From: Nocardia sp. BMG111209
Lineage (GTDB): Bacteria; Actinomycetota; Actinomycetes; Mycobacteriales; Mycobacteriaceae
DNA: 64,000 nt
Reading direction: 5' to 3'
NCBI RefSeq assembly: GCF_000381925.1
Contig: NZ_KB907307.1
Coordinates: 4,588,001 to 4,652,000, forward strand
The notes below the pieces were generated by a model. That model ran no database searches, was not told where the DNA came from, and saw only the letters and a program-made list of their open reading frames with translations. A program made the translations under genes and the position numbers. Below, piece by piece: positions 36,141 to 44,313 of the stretch (positions within the stretch are counted from its first letter, which is position 1; the number at the start of each line of letters is the position of its first letter).

Positions 36141-37616
36141 TCAGACCGGTTGCCGCAGGGTCGGTTCACCGGCCTCGGCATCGGTGGCGGTGACCGCGGG
36201 CGGTCGCGGCGCGAGGGTGCGCCGGCCGCCGCCGAGTCCGTCGCCGCCGTGCGTACCGGCCGGATTCACCATCGCCCGGTCCGAATCGCCGGTGTCCGCC
36301 CAAGTTTCGCGTTGCAGGACGAAGCGCGAGCCGTGCTGCGCGATCAGCGTGACATCCTCCAGACCCGGGATGTGTTCCTCGGAACGCACCGCGTCCGAAC
36401 CGTGTCCGGTGGCCCGGATCTCGCCGCCCACCGCCAGCGCGCCGATCAGCCCGTCGACGTGCACGGTGGCCAAACCGTCTCCGCTGGTGTGGATTTCGCC
36501 GCCGACGAACAGCGCCTCGATCACACTGCCCGGCTCGATCCGCAGGGCCGACGCCGTCGGCGGTGGCTGATCCGAATAGTGGCCCGCGAACGCCTCGCCG
36601 CCGTGGGTGCACAGCGTCTCGATGATCTCCAGCCGCCGCAGCCGGCAACCGATGCGGGCGCCGATCGACCCGTCACCGTGGGTGACGATGGTGGTGAAGG
36701 TGGCCTCCCCCATCGACCCGCACTCCAGGTCGAATCCGTTGGCGCGGTGGCCGAACGTCTCCAGCGAGCCCAGGAACTCGAGCCGGGTGATCGCGCCCCG
36801 ATTGCGAAATCCGCTGCCGCCGGTGCCTTTCGACCGCACCGGGCCCTGCACCGTCCACTGCGCCACCTCGCCCCAGTTGTCGAAGGCGAGATCGTTGTGG
36901 CCGTAGGTGGTCACCGGCCCGGCCGCCACCACATGCCCGATCTGGGCGCCGGACAGCACCAGCAGGCCGCCGCCGATCAGATCGGTGGTGGTCGGCGGGA
37001 TATGACCGTCGGCGTGGATCTCGTTGGTGCGCAACCGTTTCACACCCAGCGTGCCGGCGCCGGGCGCGCCGCAGACCAGCACCCCGCAACCACGGATCGG
37101 ATGTTCGACGGTGCCGGCGCCGATGTCCAGGAGATCGGCGGTGACGACCACCTCCGGATCGGCGCTGCGGTTCCACAGGGTGAACCCGCCCTGGATGGTC
37201 TCCACGCCGTAGCCCGACGGCCGGTCGCTGCGACCGCGCACATCGGCCTCCTCGACGCGCAGGCCCTCGATGCGCAGATGACCGCCGCGCACCCGCCCGC
37301 CGACGGTGAAGGCGACCTGCCCGATCGTCCGCACCTGCCGAAGCCACAGCGTGCCGAAATCCTCGATCTCGAGGTCGTTGTACACCGCGACCTCGTCGAC
37401 CGGCGATACGACGGCGATATCGTCGAGCACGTTGTCGCAGGTCAGGCGGACCCCCTTACCGCCGAAGCAGAGGGTGCCGCCGGTCAGCATCACCCCCGGG
37501 GCCAGCGTGATCCGGGGAACCCCGCAGATCGTGCCCAGCACCTCGATCACATCGAACCGGCGCTCCACCGCATCGAGCAGTGCCGCGACCGTCGCGACCG
37601 TCTTCGACGTGCTCAT
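36141..37616 (-). CDS. Repetitive beta-helix-like protein of unknown function
   Basis: 491-aa protein from ATG 37616. After a helical N-terminus (STSKTVATVAALLDAVERRFDVIEVLG) the chain is a long series of irregular 20-25-residue strands with Gly, Asn and short beta repeats. Examples are LAPGVMLTGGTLCFGGKGV, VHVDGLIGALAVGGEIRATG and AGPVTTYGHNDLAFDN. This is the pattern of a right-handed parallel beta-helix covering about 35-425. Repeated G-H-x-x-(D/N) and T-H-G-x-G units (about 235-345) may bind a ligand or sugar. The last 60 residues are polar and disordered. No signal peptide or membrane span, so it seems cytosolic. I know of no described function. Confidence 0.72.
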   Translation of the reverse strand: MSTSKTVATVAALLDAVERRFDVIEVLGTICGVPRITLAPGVMLTGGTLCFGGKGVRLTCDNVLDDIAVVSPVDEVAVYNDLEIEDFGTLWLRQVRTIGQVAFTVGGRVRGGHLRIEGLRVEEADVRGRSDRPSGYGVETIQGGFTLWNRSADPEVVVTADLLDIGAGTVEHPIRGCGVLVCGAPGAGTLGVKRLRTNEIHADGHIPPTTTDLIGGGLLVLSGAQIGHVVAAGPVTTYGHNDLAFDNWGEVAQWTVQGPVRSKGTGGSGFRNRGAITRLEFLGSLETFGHRANGFDLECGSMGEATFTTIVTHGDGSIGARIGCRLRRLEIIETLCTHGGEAFAGHYSDQPPPTASALRIEPGSVIEALFVGGEIHTSGDGLATVHVDGLIGALAVGGEIRATGHGSDAVRSEEHIPGLEDVTLIAQHGSRFVLQRETWADTGDSDRAMVNPAGTHGGDGLGGGRRTLAPRPPAVTATDAEAGEPTLRQPV

Positions 37617-38051
37617 GACAGCGGCGCATCCGGACGCTCGGACGGCAATCGCGTGAACCGGCCCGGAAAACCCACGGGCAGCGCTGCCGTGATGACGACG
37701 GAAAGGTCGGTATCGTTCATCCGGAACTCCGATCGTGCAAAGAATACGGATGGGGACGTTCGGACCGTCGTCGGTCCGTGCACGGTGACATCGAGGGGGT
37801 TCCGCGGGCCCGCACAATTGCGCGACCGGACGACCCGGCTCCGATGTGCTGCCGGATGTGCTGCCTTTCAGGGGATTCGACGGGCTACCCTGTAGAACCT
37901 AGCATCGGGCATCGTTGCGGTACATGGCTCGATGCATTCCGGTGGCTCTCATGAAACCCCGCCGTTACCCCTGCCGAGCGGTATCTCCGGACGGTTCCGG
38001 GAACGGGTCGCCGCGGCCGAAATTCGATGGTATTCCACCGGTTCGGCATAA
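37617..38051. other. Intergenic region upstream of the beta-helix-like gene, no gene seen
   Basis: 435 bp between two leftward genes. Frames overlapping it are low in coding quality and mostly shadows of the membrane gene. It must hold the promoter of the beta-helix-like gene. A minus-strand CTACAGGGTAG dyad-like patch near 37890 is the only mild signal. Nothing firm. Confidence 0.45.
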
Positions 38052-39390
38052 TTAGCCAGAAGATTGCTGGATATTTTCTCGGCGGATGTGCTGACGCGAG
38101 TAGCGATGCCGGACCGTGGACAGCGGCCCCGGCGCGCGCCGCCGATCGATCAGCAGGACGCCGAGTCCGCAGCCGGCCGTGACCGCCGCGGCGACCACTC
38201 CCGGCGCCGACTGGTGCGAGACGTCGGTGGAGCGGTACCAGTACGGCGAATACGCCAGCCGCCCGAAATCCCGCCCGCGCATGGCCATTCCCGCCGACGG
38301 CACCACCAGTACCGACAGCGCGAGCACGATGCTGGTCGGATACAGCGGCGCCGTGGACGCGAAACCGTATCCGGCGACGAAAGTCGCTGCGCCGCAACCG
38401 AGTACGGGCAGCAGGAAACTGCTCGGCGCGGCCAGCGGGGCGGCGCTGCCCGCGAGGGCGAGCACGAGCACCAGCACGATCGCGATCCCCGGGGACGGCC
38501 GCCGGCGCCCGGCGTACAGGCCCAGGGCCAGGGCCGCGATCGGCACCGGCAGTGCCCAGTCCGGCCGCGGCACCAGGATCAGCACGCTGCCGGCCGCCGA
38601 GAACGCCACCGCCAGCAGCAGGGGCAGGCCCTCCCGGCCGGGGAGGACCAGCGCGGCCCCGACGACGGCCGAGACCACGACCACGACCGCGACGGCGGTC
38701 ACCGTGAGCCGGTCACCCGAGCGCACCAGCCACTCCGAGGTCCACAGCACCGCGGGAATCGCGAGCGCGGCGGCCAGGATCGGGCCCATGGGGATCAGCC
38801 CGAGCGGGCTGTTGATCGAATCGGGCCCGTTCCGGTGGGTCACGATGCTCGCGATCAGCAAGACCAGCACCGCGACGACCGCCAGTACCGAGGGCGCCTG
38901 CAGCACCACGAGCTCGCTCGGTGACATGCCCGTCCGGTCGGCGGGGGATTCGGCCAGATCACCGAGTTCGGCGCCGAGCAGACCGCCGAACAGGTACGCG
39001 GCGGCGGTCCGGCGCCGACGCCAGGCGACCGCGCCGATCACGCCCAGCAGCACACCGCCGAAGAACGAGTCGAGGTAGTTCAGCGTGGACAACATGTCGT
39101 TGCCGGCGCCGCGCAACAGCAACCGGTCCCACCAGCAGCACCACCGCCGCGACGATCGCGCCGATCCGCCCGGCGGTGTTGCCCAGCGTGACGGTCACCG
39201 CCGCGGCGATCACCGCCGCGAACGAGCCGGCCGCGGTCGCCCGGGGGACATCGAAGAGCATCAGATCCACCCGCAGCGGCCGGTCCCGCGCCATCCAGGC
39301 CGATTTGAGGGGGATCGTCAACGTCAGTCCGGCGACCGCGGCCGCGGCCCACACGGTGACCGGGTCGAGGAGGTCGCGTACCGCGCGCAC
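38052..39390 (-). pseudogene. Multi-spanning membrane protein gene with a one-base frameshift
   Basis: The 5' part (GTG 39390 to about 39120) encodes a membrane segment, DLLDPVTVWAAAAVAGLTL then DVPRATAAGSFAAVIAAAVTVTLGN. The frame then continues as Arg-rich junk. A second frame beginning around 39122 takes over with NDMLSTLNYLDSFFGGVLLGVIGAVAW and runs as about ten further membrane spans to 38052. The paralogue at 41072 has the same segments in one frame. Total length 1339 bases is one more than a multiple of three; removing one base near 39110-39130 gives 445 aa against 448 aa in the paralogue. It is a recent pseudogene, a sequencing error, or recoded. Confidence 0.8.
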
Positions 39391-39656
39391 GAAACCGACG
39401 CTACCGGCCTACCAAGATTTGCTGATCATTTGCCGTACTATCGGTACGGAATTGATCCGCCGAATATCATTTCTGTCGAATTAAAGTAACGACTCGGGAT
39501 CAAATAGCCGCACCGGACGTGTTTTGTATCTCCGGAGGTTGCCTGAACTCGGGTAACGAAACTAGCGTCGGTCACGACCTGGACATATTTGCCCCGCCGG
39601 TCCGGGTACGGAGGGAATGACCCGATACGAAGCGCGGCAGACAGAATGGAGTCGGT

Positions 39657-40553
39657 GTGAGTCAACAAATCCGTCCCGGCACGCCCCGGTATCTACCGGA
39701 TTACACGAAGTACGCGGAGACCGCCGAACCGGCAGGTCCCGACGTGATGTTGCGGACCGCGACCGAACCGCGGCCGGTCGAGGATCTCGCCCGCGGCAGT
39801 ATCCGCATCACGCATCGCCCGCAGATCCGCACCGCGATCGACGCCGGACCGGACCGGAATCGCGACCGTCAGGTCAAACCGCGGATCCTGATCGTCGACG
39901 ACGATCTGGCGCTCACCGAAATGCTCACGATCGTGCTGGGCAAACAGGGATACGAGCCCTACGCGATCAACAACGGCGCCCAGGCGCTGGACGCGGTCCG
40001 CGATCTGCGACCGGATCTGGTGCTGCTGGATCTGATGTTGCCGGGAATGAACGGCGTCGACGTGTGCCGCACGCTGCGCGGCGAATCGGTCAATGTGCCG
40101 ATCCTGATGCTCACCGCCAAGACCGACACCATCGACGTGGTCGTCGGCCTGGAATCGGGAGCGGACGACTACGTCGCCAAGCCGTTCAAGCCGAAGGAAC
40201 TCATCGCCCGCGTGCGGGCCCGGCTGCGCCGCGCCACCGACGAGCCGATCGAGCAGCTGACCATCGGCGACGTGGACATCGACGTGCCCGCGCACAAGGT
40301 GACCCGCGGCGAGCGGATGATCTCGCTGACGCCGATCGAATTCGATCTGCTGGTCACCCTGGCCCGCAAGCCGAATCAGGTGTTCACCCGCGAGATGCTG
40401 CTGGAGCAGGTGTGGGGCTATCGGCATTCGGCCGACACCCGGCTGGTCAACGTGCACGTGCAGCGACTGCGCGCGAAATTGGAGAAGGATCCGGACAATC
40501 CGGAGATCGTCGTGACGGTCCGCGGGGTCGGCTACAAGGCGGGCCCGCGGTAA
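39657..40553 (+). CDS. OmpR-family response regulator, MtrA-like with N-terminal extension
   Basis: 298-aa regulator, GTG start with GGAG five bases upstream. Residues 76-190 are a receiver: acidic DDD (81-83), phospho-Asp125 (LLDLMLPGMNG), Thr153 and Lys175. Residues 200-295 are an OmpR winged helix ending in VRGVGYKAGPR. The sequence follows mycobacterial MtrA almost motif for motif (LTAKTDTIDVVVGLESGADDYVAKPFKPKELIARVRARLRR, then EFDLLVTLARKPNQVF). Unlike MtrA, the first 75 residues are an extra polar, disordered leader, and no mtrB kinase or lpqB follows. An SRPBCC gene begins 4 bp downstream. I treat it as a paralogue, not mtrA itself. Confidence 0.93.
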   Translation: MSQQIRPGTPRYLPDYTKYAETAEPAGPDVMLRTATEPRPVEDLARGSIRITHRPQIRTAIDAGPDRNRDRQVKPRILIVDDDLALTEMLTIVLGKQGYEPYAINNGAQALDAVRDLRPDLVLLDLMLPGMNGVDVCRTLRGESVNVPILMLTAKTDTIDVVVGLESGADDYVAKPFKPKELIARVRARLRRATDEPIEQLTIGDVDIDVPAHKVTRGERMISLTPIEFDLLVTLARKPNQVFTREMLLEQVWGYRHSADTRLVNVHVQRLRAKLEKDPDNPEIVVTVRGVGYKAGPR

Positions 40554-40556
40554 TCC

Positions 40557-41075
40557 ATGACCGATCACGACACCTGGATCGTCGGCGACAGTAGTGCCGT
40601 CACCTTCGACGCCCCGGCCCACGCCGTGTTCGATCTCGTGACCCAGGCCAGGTTCTGGCCGGAATGGCACGTGTCGAGTCACGGCATCGCCGGGGTGACC
40701 CAGCGGCCCTATCGGGTCGGTGACATCGTCTACGAATTCGGGCAGCTCGACGACGGCACCGAACATCATCTGGTGTGGCAGTGCGTCGAACAGGAATACG
40801 GCAGGAATTCCCTGCTGGTGGAGGAGACCCTCGGCGTCGGCCTGCGCTACCGGCTGATCGAGGACGACGCCGGGCACACCACCTTCACCCGCGACACGCT
40901 GTACCACCCCGGATCCGCCCACGACGAGCACGCCCGCGCGCTGATCGCCGAGGCCGGCGCGGCGAGCATGCCGGGTATCCATCGGCACGTCGGCCGGTTG
41001 CTGGCCCGGGAACGCGACAGCCTCCGGTCGGCGCCGGCCACCGCCGCGGCCGCGCTGTACCGGCCCGTCGTCTAG
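40557..41075 (+). CDS. SRPBCC (START-like) family protein
   Basis: 172-aa helix-grip protein: SSAVTFDAPAHAVFDLVTQARFWPEWHVSSHGI (13-45) opens the fold, DDGTEHHLVWQCVEQEYGRNSLLVEETLG forms the sheet, and a long C-terminal helix (GIHRHVGRLLARERDSLRS) closes the cavity. Such proteins bind hydrophobic ligands or act as cyclases or aromatases. It is 3 bp behind the response regulator, so it is in the same operon. Its stop and that of the convergent membrane gene share the tetranucleotide CTAG (41072-41075). Confidence 0.86.
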   Translation: MTDHDTWIVGDSSAVTFDAPAHAVFDLVTQARFWPEWHVSSHGIAGVTQRPYRVGDIVYEFGQLDDGTEHHLVWQCVEQEYGRNSLLVEETLGVGLRYRLIEDDAGHTTFTRDTLYHPGSAHDEHARALIAEAGAASMPGIHRHVGRLLARERDSLRSAPATAAAALYRPVV

Positions 41076-42418
41076 GCGAACTTACCGCCGAGCGCCCGGC
41101 CGGGCAGGCGCCGGATGTGGCCGGCCGTGACCGGCCGCAGCTGCCGCAGGAGCAGGATTCCGAGGGTGCAGCCGAGGGTGACCGCCACGGCCACGATCGG
41201 CGGCAGCAGACCCTCGGTGCCGTTCGGATCCCGGTACCAGTTCGGCGAATAGCCGACCGTGCCGTTCTCGTGCCCGCGCAACGCCACGATCATGCACGGC
41301 GCGACCAGGATCACGATGCCCAGCACCATGCCCGAGACGGTGTGCGGCACCGCGGCGCCGAATGCGTATCCGAGCACGAATGCCGTTGCCGTACAACCGA
41401 TCACCGGTAGCAGGAGATAGGTGTGGGCGATACCGCAGGTCAGGACGGCGTACACCGCCAGCGCGGTGGTGAGCCCGGCCGCGACCAACGGCGCGGGCCG
41501 CAGCCGGCCGGCCAGGAAGCCGAGCGCGAGCGCCGCGAGCGTGAGCGACCAGCTCCATCGCGGATGCGGCACGGCCACCACGGCGCTGCCCGCCGACGCC
41601 GTCGCGGTCGCCAGGAGGATCAGCGTGCCGTCCTGTCCGGGCAGCAGCAGCGCCGCCACGAGCGCGGCCCCGGCCAGCACCAGAATCTCGCAGACGAGGC
41701 CGGCGGCGCCGAAGTCGTAGCGCGCGGTCCATTCCGAGGTGGTGGTGACGACGGTCAGCATCAGCGCCCCGGCCAGGATCGGCACCAGGGGGACGTTGCT
41801 GATCACGGTGCTCTCGGAGACGATCGGCGCCTGGTCGCGATGCCAGTACAGGCCCACGCCGAGCAGCACCACCGCCAGGACCGACAGCCACAGCGGCGGG
41901 GCGGCGGCGTACAGCCAGCGCCACCGGGACATCGCCGCACCGGCCTCCGGCATCTGGAGCTGGTCACCGATGACGATCCCGCAGAGGATCCCGACGGTGT
42001 AGGCCGTCCCCACGCCGGGCCGGCGCAGGGTCGCCGCCGCCAGCGCGCCGACCAGGATGCCCGCCGTCACGCATTCGATGAAGTTGACGATGGCCAGCGA
42101 TCCGCTGCTCACCGGGCCGGAGATGGCGATCGCGCAGATCAGCAGCACCGAGGCGGCGACGAAGGAGGCACACCAGGCCACCCGGGCGCCGAAGATCATG
42201 GCGTAGACCGCGGCCACCACCGCGAGCATGGCGCCGGCCGCCGCCGAGCGCGGGGCGTTCAGCACCGTGAGGCTGACCTCCAGCGCCGAGGTGTTGCCCA
42301 TCATCCGCGGGTCCAGCGGGACCATCAACGACAGCCCGGCCACCACCGCGCCGCTGCACGCGGCGGCGCTCTCCACGATTCGCCGGGTCTGGAACCCGGA
42401 AGCCGGCGCAGTCGTCAC
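41072..42418 (-). CDS. Multi-spanning membrane protein, intact paralogue of the 38052 gene
   Basis: 448-aa integral membrane protein from GTG 42418 (AAAGG five bases upstream). About 12 hydrophobic segments, with very few charged residues until a basic C-terminal tail. A conserved motif near the end, VGYSPNWYRDPN (LAYSPYWYRSTD in the paralogue), is shared by both copies, as is LLLPVIGCTATAFVLGYAFGAAVP (LLPVLGCGAATFVAGYGFASTAP in the paralogue). No transporter family is recognised. The two copies flank the MtrA-like regulator and SRPBCC gene, all within 4.4 kb. Confidence 0.82.
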   Translation of the reverse strand: MTTAPASGFQTRRIVESAAACSGAVVAGLSLMVPLDPRMMGNTSALEVSLTVLNAPRSAAAGAMLAVVAAVYAMIFGARVAWCASFVAASVLLICAIAISGPVSSGSLAIVNFIECVTAGILVGALAAATLRRPGVGTAYTVGILCGIVIGDQLQMPEAGAAMSRWRWLYAAAPPLWLSVLAVVLLGVGLYWHRDQAPIVSESTVISNVPLVPILAGALMLTVVTTTSEWTARYDFGAAGLVCEILVLAGAALVAALLLPGQDGTLILLATATASAGSAVVAVPHPRWSWSLTLAALALGFLAGRLRPAPLVAAGLTTALAVYAVLTCGIAHTYLLLPVIGCTATAFVLGYAFGAAVPHTVSGMVLGIVILVAPCMIVALRGHENGTVGYSPNWYRDPNGTEGLLPPIVAVAVTLGCTLGILLLRQLRPVTAGHIRRLPGRALGGKFA

Positions 42419-42584
42419 GATGACCTTTCTGACCCGTTCACCCGTTCCGGTACTGCCGCCCGGAAGTACTACCGTCCGGAAGTTCGGCAGATCTTCAGCC
42501 AACACGATGCCGGAGGTGGTGACAACGACGGAAACCGTTCCGTGACACGGTCGGTCGTGCTGTTACCGATACCTTCGGGCTCGG

Positions 42585-44189
42585 CTACGGGCGGCGTAGC
42601 ATCTCGTCGGCTATCACGGCCAGGTGCAGCGACACCCGGATGTCGGGATCGTCCAGATCCACCCGCAGCAGCGCGGCGATCTTCGCCAGCCGGTCGTAGA
42701 ACGCGGGCCGGGACATGCTGAGGCTGGCGGCGGCCCCGGACTTGTTGCCCGGGAAGCGCAGCAACGCCCGTAGCGCGTCCATCAGATCGCCCGCGTAGCG
42801 CTCGTCGTATTCGCGCAGCGGCCGCAGTTCGCGATCGACGAACAGGCTCAGCCGCTCGTCGTCGCCGAGGACGGTCAGCAGGCCGCGCACGTGCACATCG
42901 TCGATGCGGTGCACCGGACGGCCGGTGGCCTCCTGCGGTACGGACTCGACCACGTGCCGGGCCTCCTTCAGGGTGCGGTCGGCCAGGTGGATCCGCGCCA
43001 CCGTCCGGCCCACCCCGAACACCACCGGATGCCGCCGGGCCACCCGCTCGGCGATCTCGTCGACCACCGCGCGGGCATCGGCCTCGGCGGCGATCGACAG
43101 CAGGGCCCGGATCTCGCCCTCCACGGTCGCGACCAGGGCGGGCACGGCCGATTCGCGCGCGGCCCGGACCAGTGCGGCGATCACGTCGTCGGCCAGGGAG
43201 GACGGCGGGCCGCCCGGCCGGTCCATCGGCAGTACCGGGCGCACCGCGACGCCGACGAAGACCCGGCCGGTCACCGCCAGGCCCAGCAGTTCGCAGCGCT
43301 GGGGCAGCTCGGGGGCGTCCGGATCGGTCAGGATGGCCAGCAGCAGTTCGTGGTGGGTGCGGCGGACCAGCCCGCTGCGGTTCTGATCGTGCAGCCGGTA
43401 CATGGCCAGCGCGGCCGCGGCCCGCTCGATCATCGCGATCAGCCGCTGCGGCGGCGGGCCCGGCACCTGCAACACCAGCCGGCCCCAGCCGCGATCGCGG
43501 CGGCCCAGCCGGGTCACCAGCCAGCCGTCGGCCTCGTGCCACAGGGTGCGGCTGGTGGTCTCCACGGCACGGGAACGGGTCTGCCAATTGGTGAGGAAGC
43601 CGGCGATGTCCGCGCTGCCGGACCGGTAGTCGACCACCCGGTGCTGTTCGTCCTCGAGCACCACGGCGGCGCCGGACAGCTGCTGCACCGCGTCCAGGAT
43701 CTGGGCCGGGCCCGCCTCGGCGATGCTCAGTTCGGTGAAGGTGTCGTGCACCCGCTGCGCCTCACGCAGTTCCTCGAGCTGCTCCTCCACGATGCGCTCC
43801 CCCACCGACTGGGTCACCGCCGCGAAACTGGTCTCCCGGGCCAGCACGATCAGCGGCAGCCCGCGCGACTCGCAGGCCAGCACCAGCGGATGCGGTACCG
43901 CCGTCCAGCGCCGGCCCAGCTCCACGACCAGGCCCGCGACGCCCCGGGCCACCAGGCTCGCGACGAATTCGTCCAGGCCGGACCGGCTGCCGGGCAGCGC
44001 GATACCGGTGGTGAGGACCAGGTCACCGGACCGCAACAGGGGTGCGACATCCGCGAGTTCGGTGGCGTGCACCCAGCGGACCTCGCCGTCGGCGCCGGAC
44101 CGGCCGGCCACCAGCTCGGCCCCACCGGCCCGCAGCACCGGCATGCGGAGGACGTCGCGAATTGTCAGCAATCGAGCACCGGCCTGCAT
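42585..44189 (-). CDS. PucR family transcriptional regulator
   Basis: 534-aa regulator from ATG 44189. Order: PucR N-terminal sensor (5-125; LTIRDVLRMPVLRAG... VHATELADVAPLLRSGDLVLTTGIALPG), a GGDEF-like middle (about 290-405, including VVFGVGRTVARIHLADRTLKEARHV), and a C-terminal helix-turn-helix (about 475-530; LLRFPGNKSGAAASLSMSRPAFYDRLAKI). PucR proteins activate purine, amine or amino-acid catabolism genes. It diverges from mmsA and the aminotransferase, which are its obvious targets. Confidence 0.93.
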   Translation of the reverse strand: MQAGARLLTIRDVLRMPVLRAGGAELVAGRSGADGEVRWVHATELADVAPLLRSGDLVLTTGIALPGSRSGLDEFVASLVARGVAGLVVELGRRWTAVPHPLVLACESRGLPLIVLARETSFAAVTQSVGERIVEEQLEELREAQRVHDTFTELSIAEAGPAQILDAVQQLSGAAVVLEDEQHRVVDYRSGSADIAGFLTNWQTRSRAVETTSRTLWHEADGWLVTRLGRRDRGWGRLVLQVPGPPPQRLIAMIERAAAALAMYRLHDQNRSGLVRRTHHELLLAILTDPDAPELPQRCELLGLAVTGRVFVGVAVRPVLPMDRPGGPPSSLADDVIAALVRAARESAVPALVATVEGEIRALLSIAAEADARAVVDEIAERVARRHPVVFGVGRTVARIHLADRTLKEARHVVESVPQEATGRPVHRIDDVHVRGLLTVLGDDERLSLFVDRELRPLREYDERYAGDLMDALRALLRFPGNKSGAAASLSMSRPAFYDRLAKIAALLRVDLDDPDIRVSLHLAVIADEMLRRP

Positions 44190-44221
44190 ACTGTCGGAAT
44201 ATCGGGACCTGATACTACAGT
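44190..44221. promoter_or_regulatory. Nested dyad at the PucR/MmsA divergent promoter
   Basis: Outer arms ACTGT (44190-44194) and ACAGT (44217-44221) enclose inner arms TATC (44200-44203) and GATA (44211-44214). The dyad abuts the PucR start and lies about 90 bp upstream of the aldehyde dehydrogenase start. Plausible PucR site; short arms keep confidence modest. Confidence 0.4.
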
Positions 44222-44313
44222 CTGTCTCTCGCCTCCCGGCTCGCGGCCGACGAGAATCGAGGACGGTAGGACCGTCCGCGCGACGGCTCGCGACACAGGG
44301 AGAGAGCCCGCTC

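Noticed and set aside
37885..38397. Minus-strand frame at the 3' end of the broken membrane gene
   Set aside because: Polar Arg-rich shadow overlapping the membrane gene; no ribosome site or family features.
39657..40553. Canonical mtrA
   Set aside because: Has a 75-aa extra leader and lacks mtrB and lpqB downstream, unlike the conserved locus.
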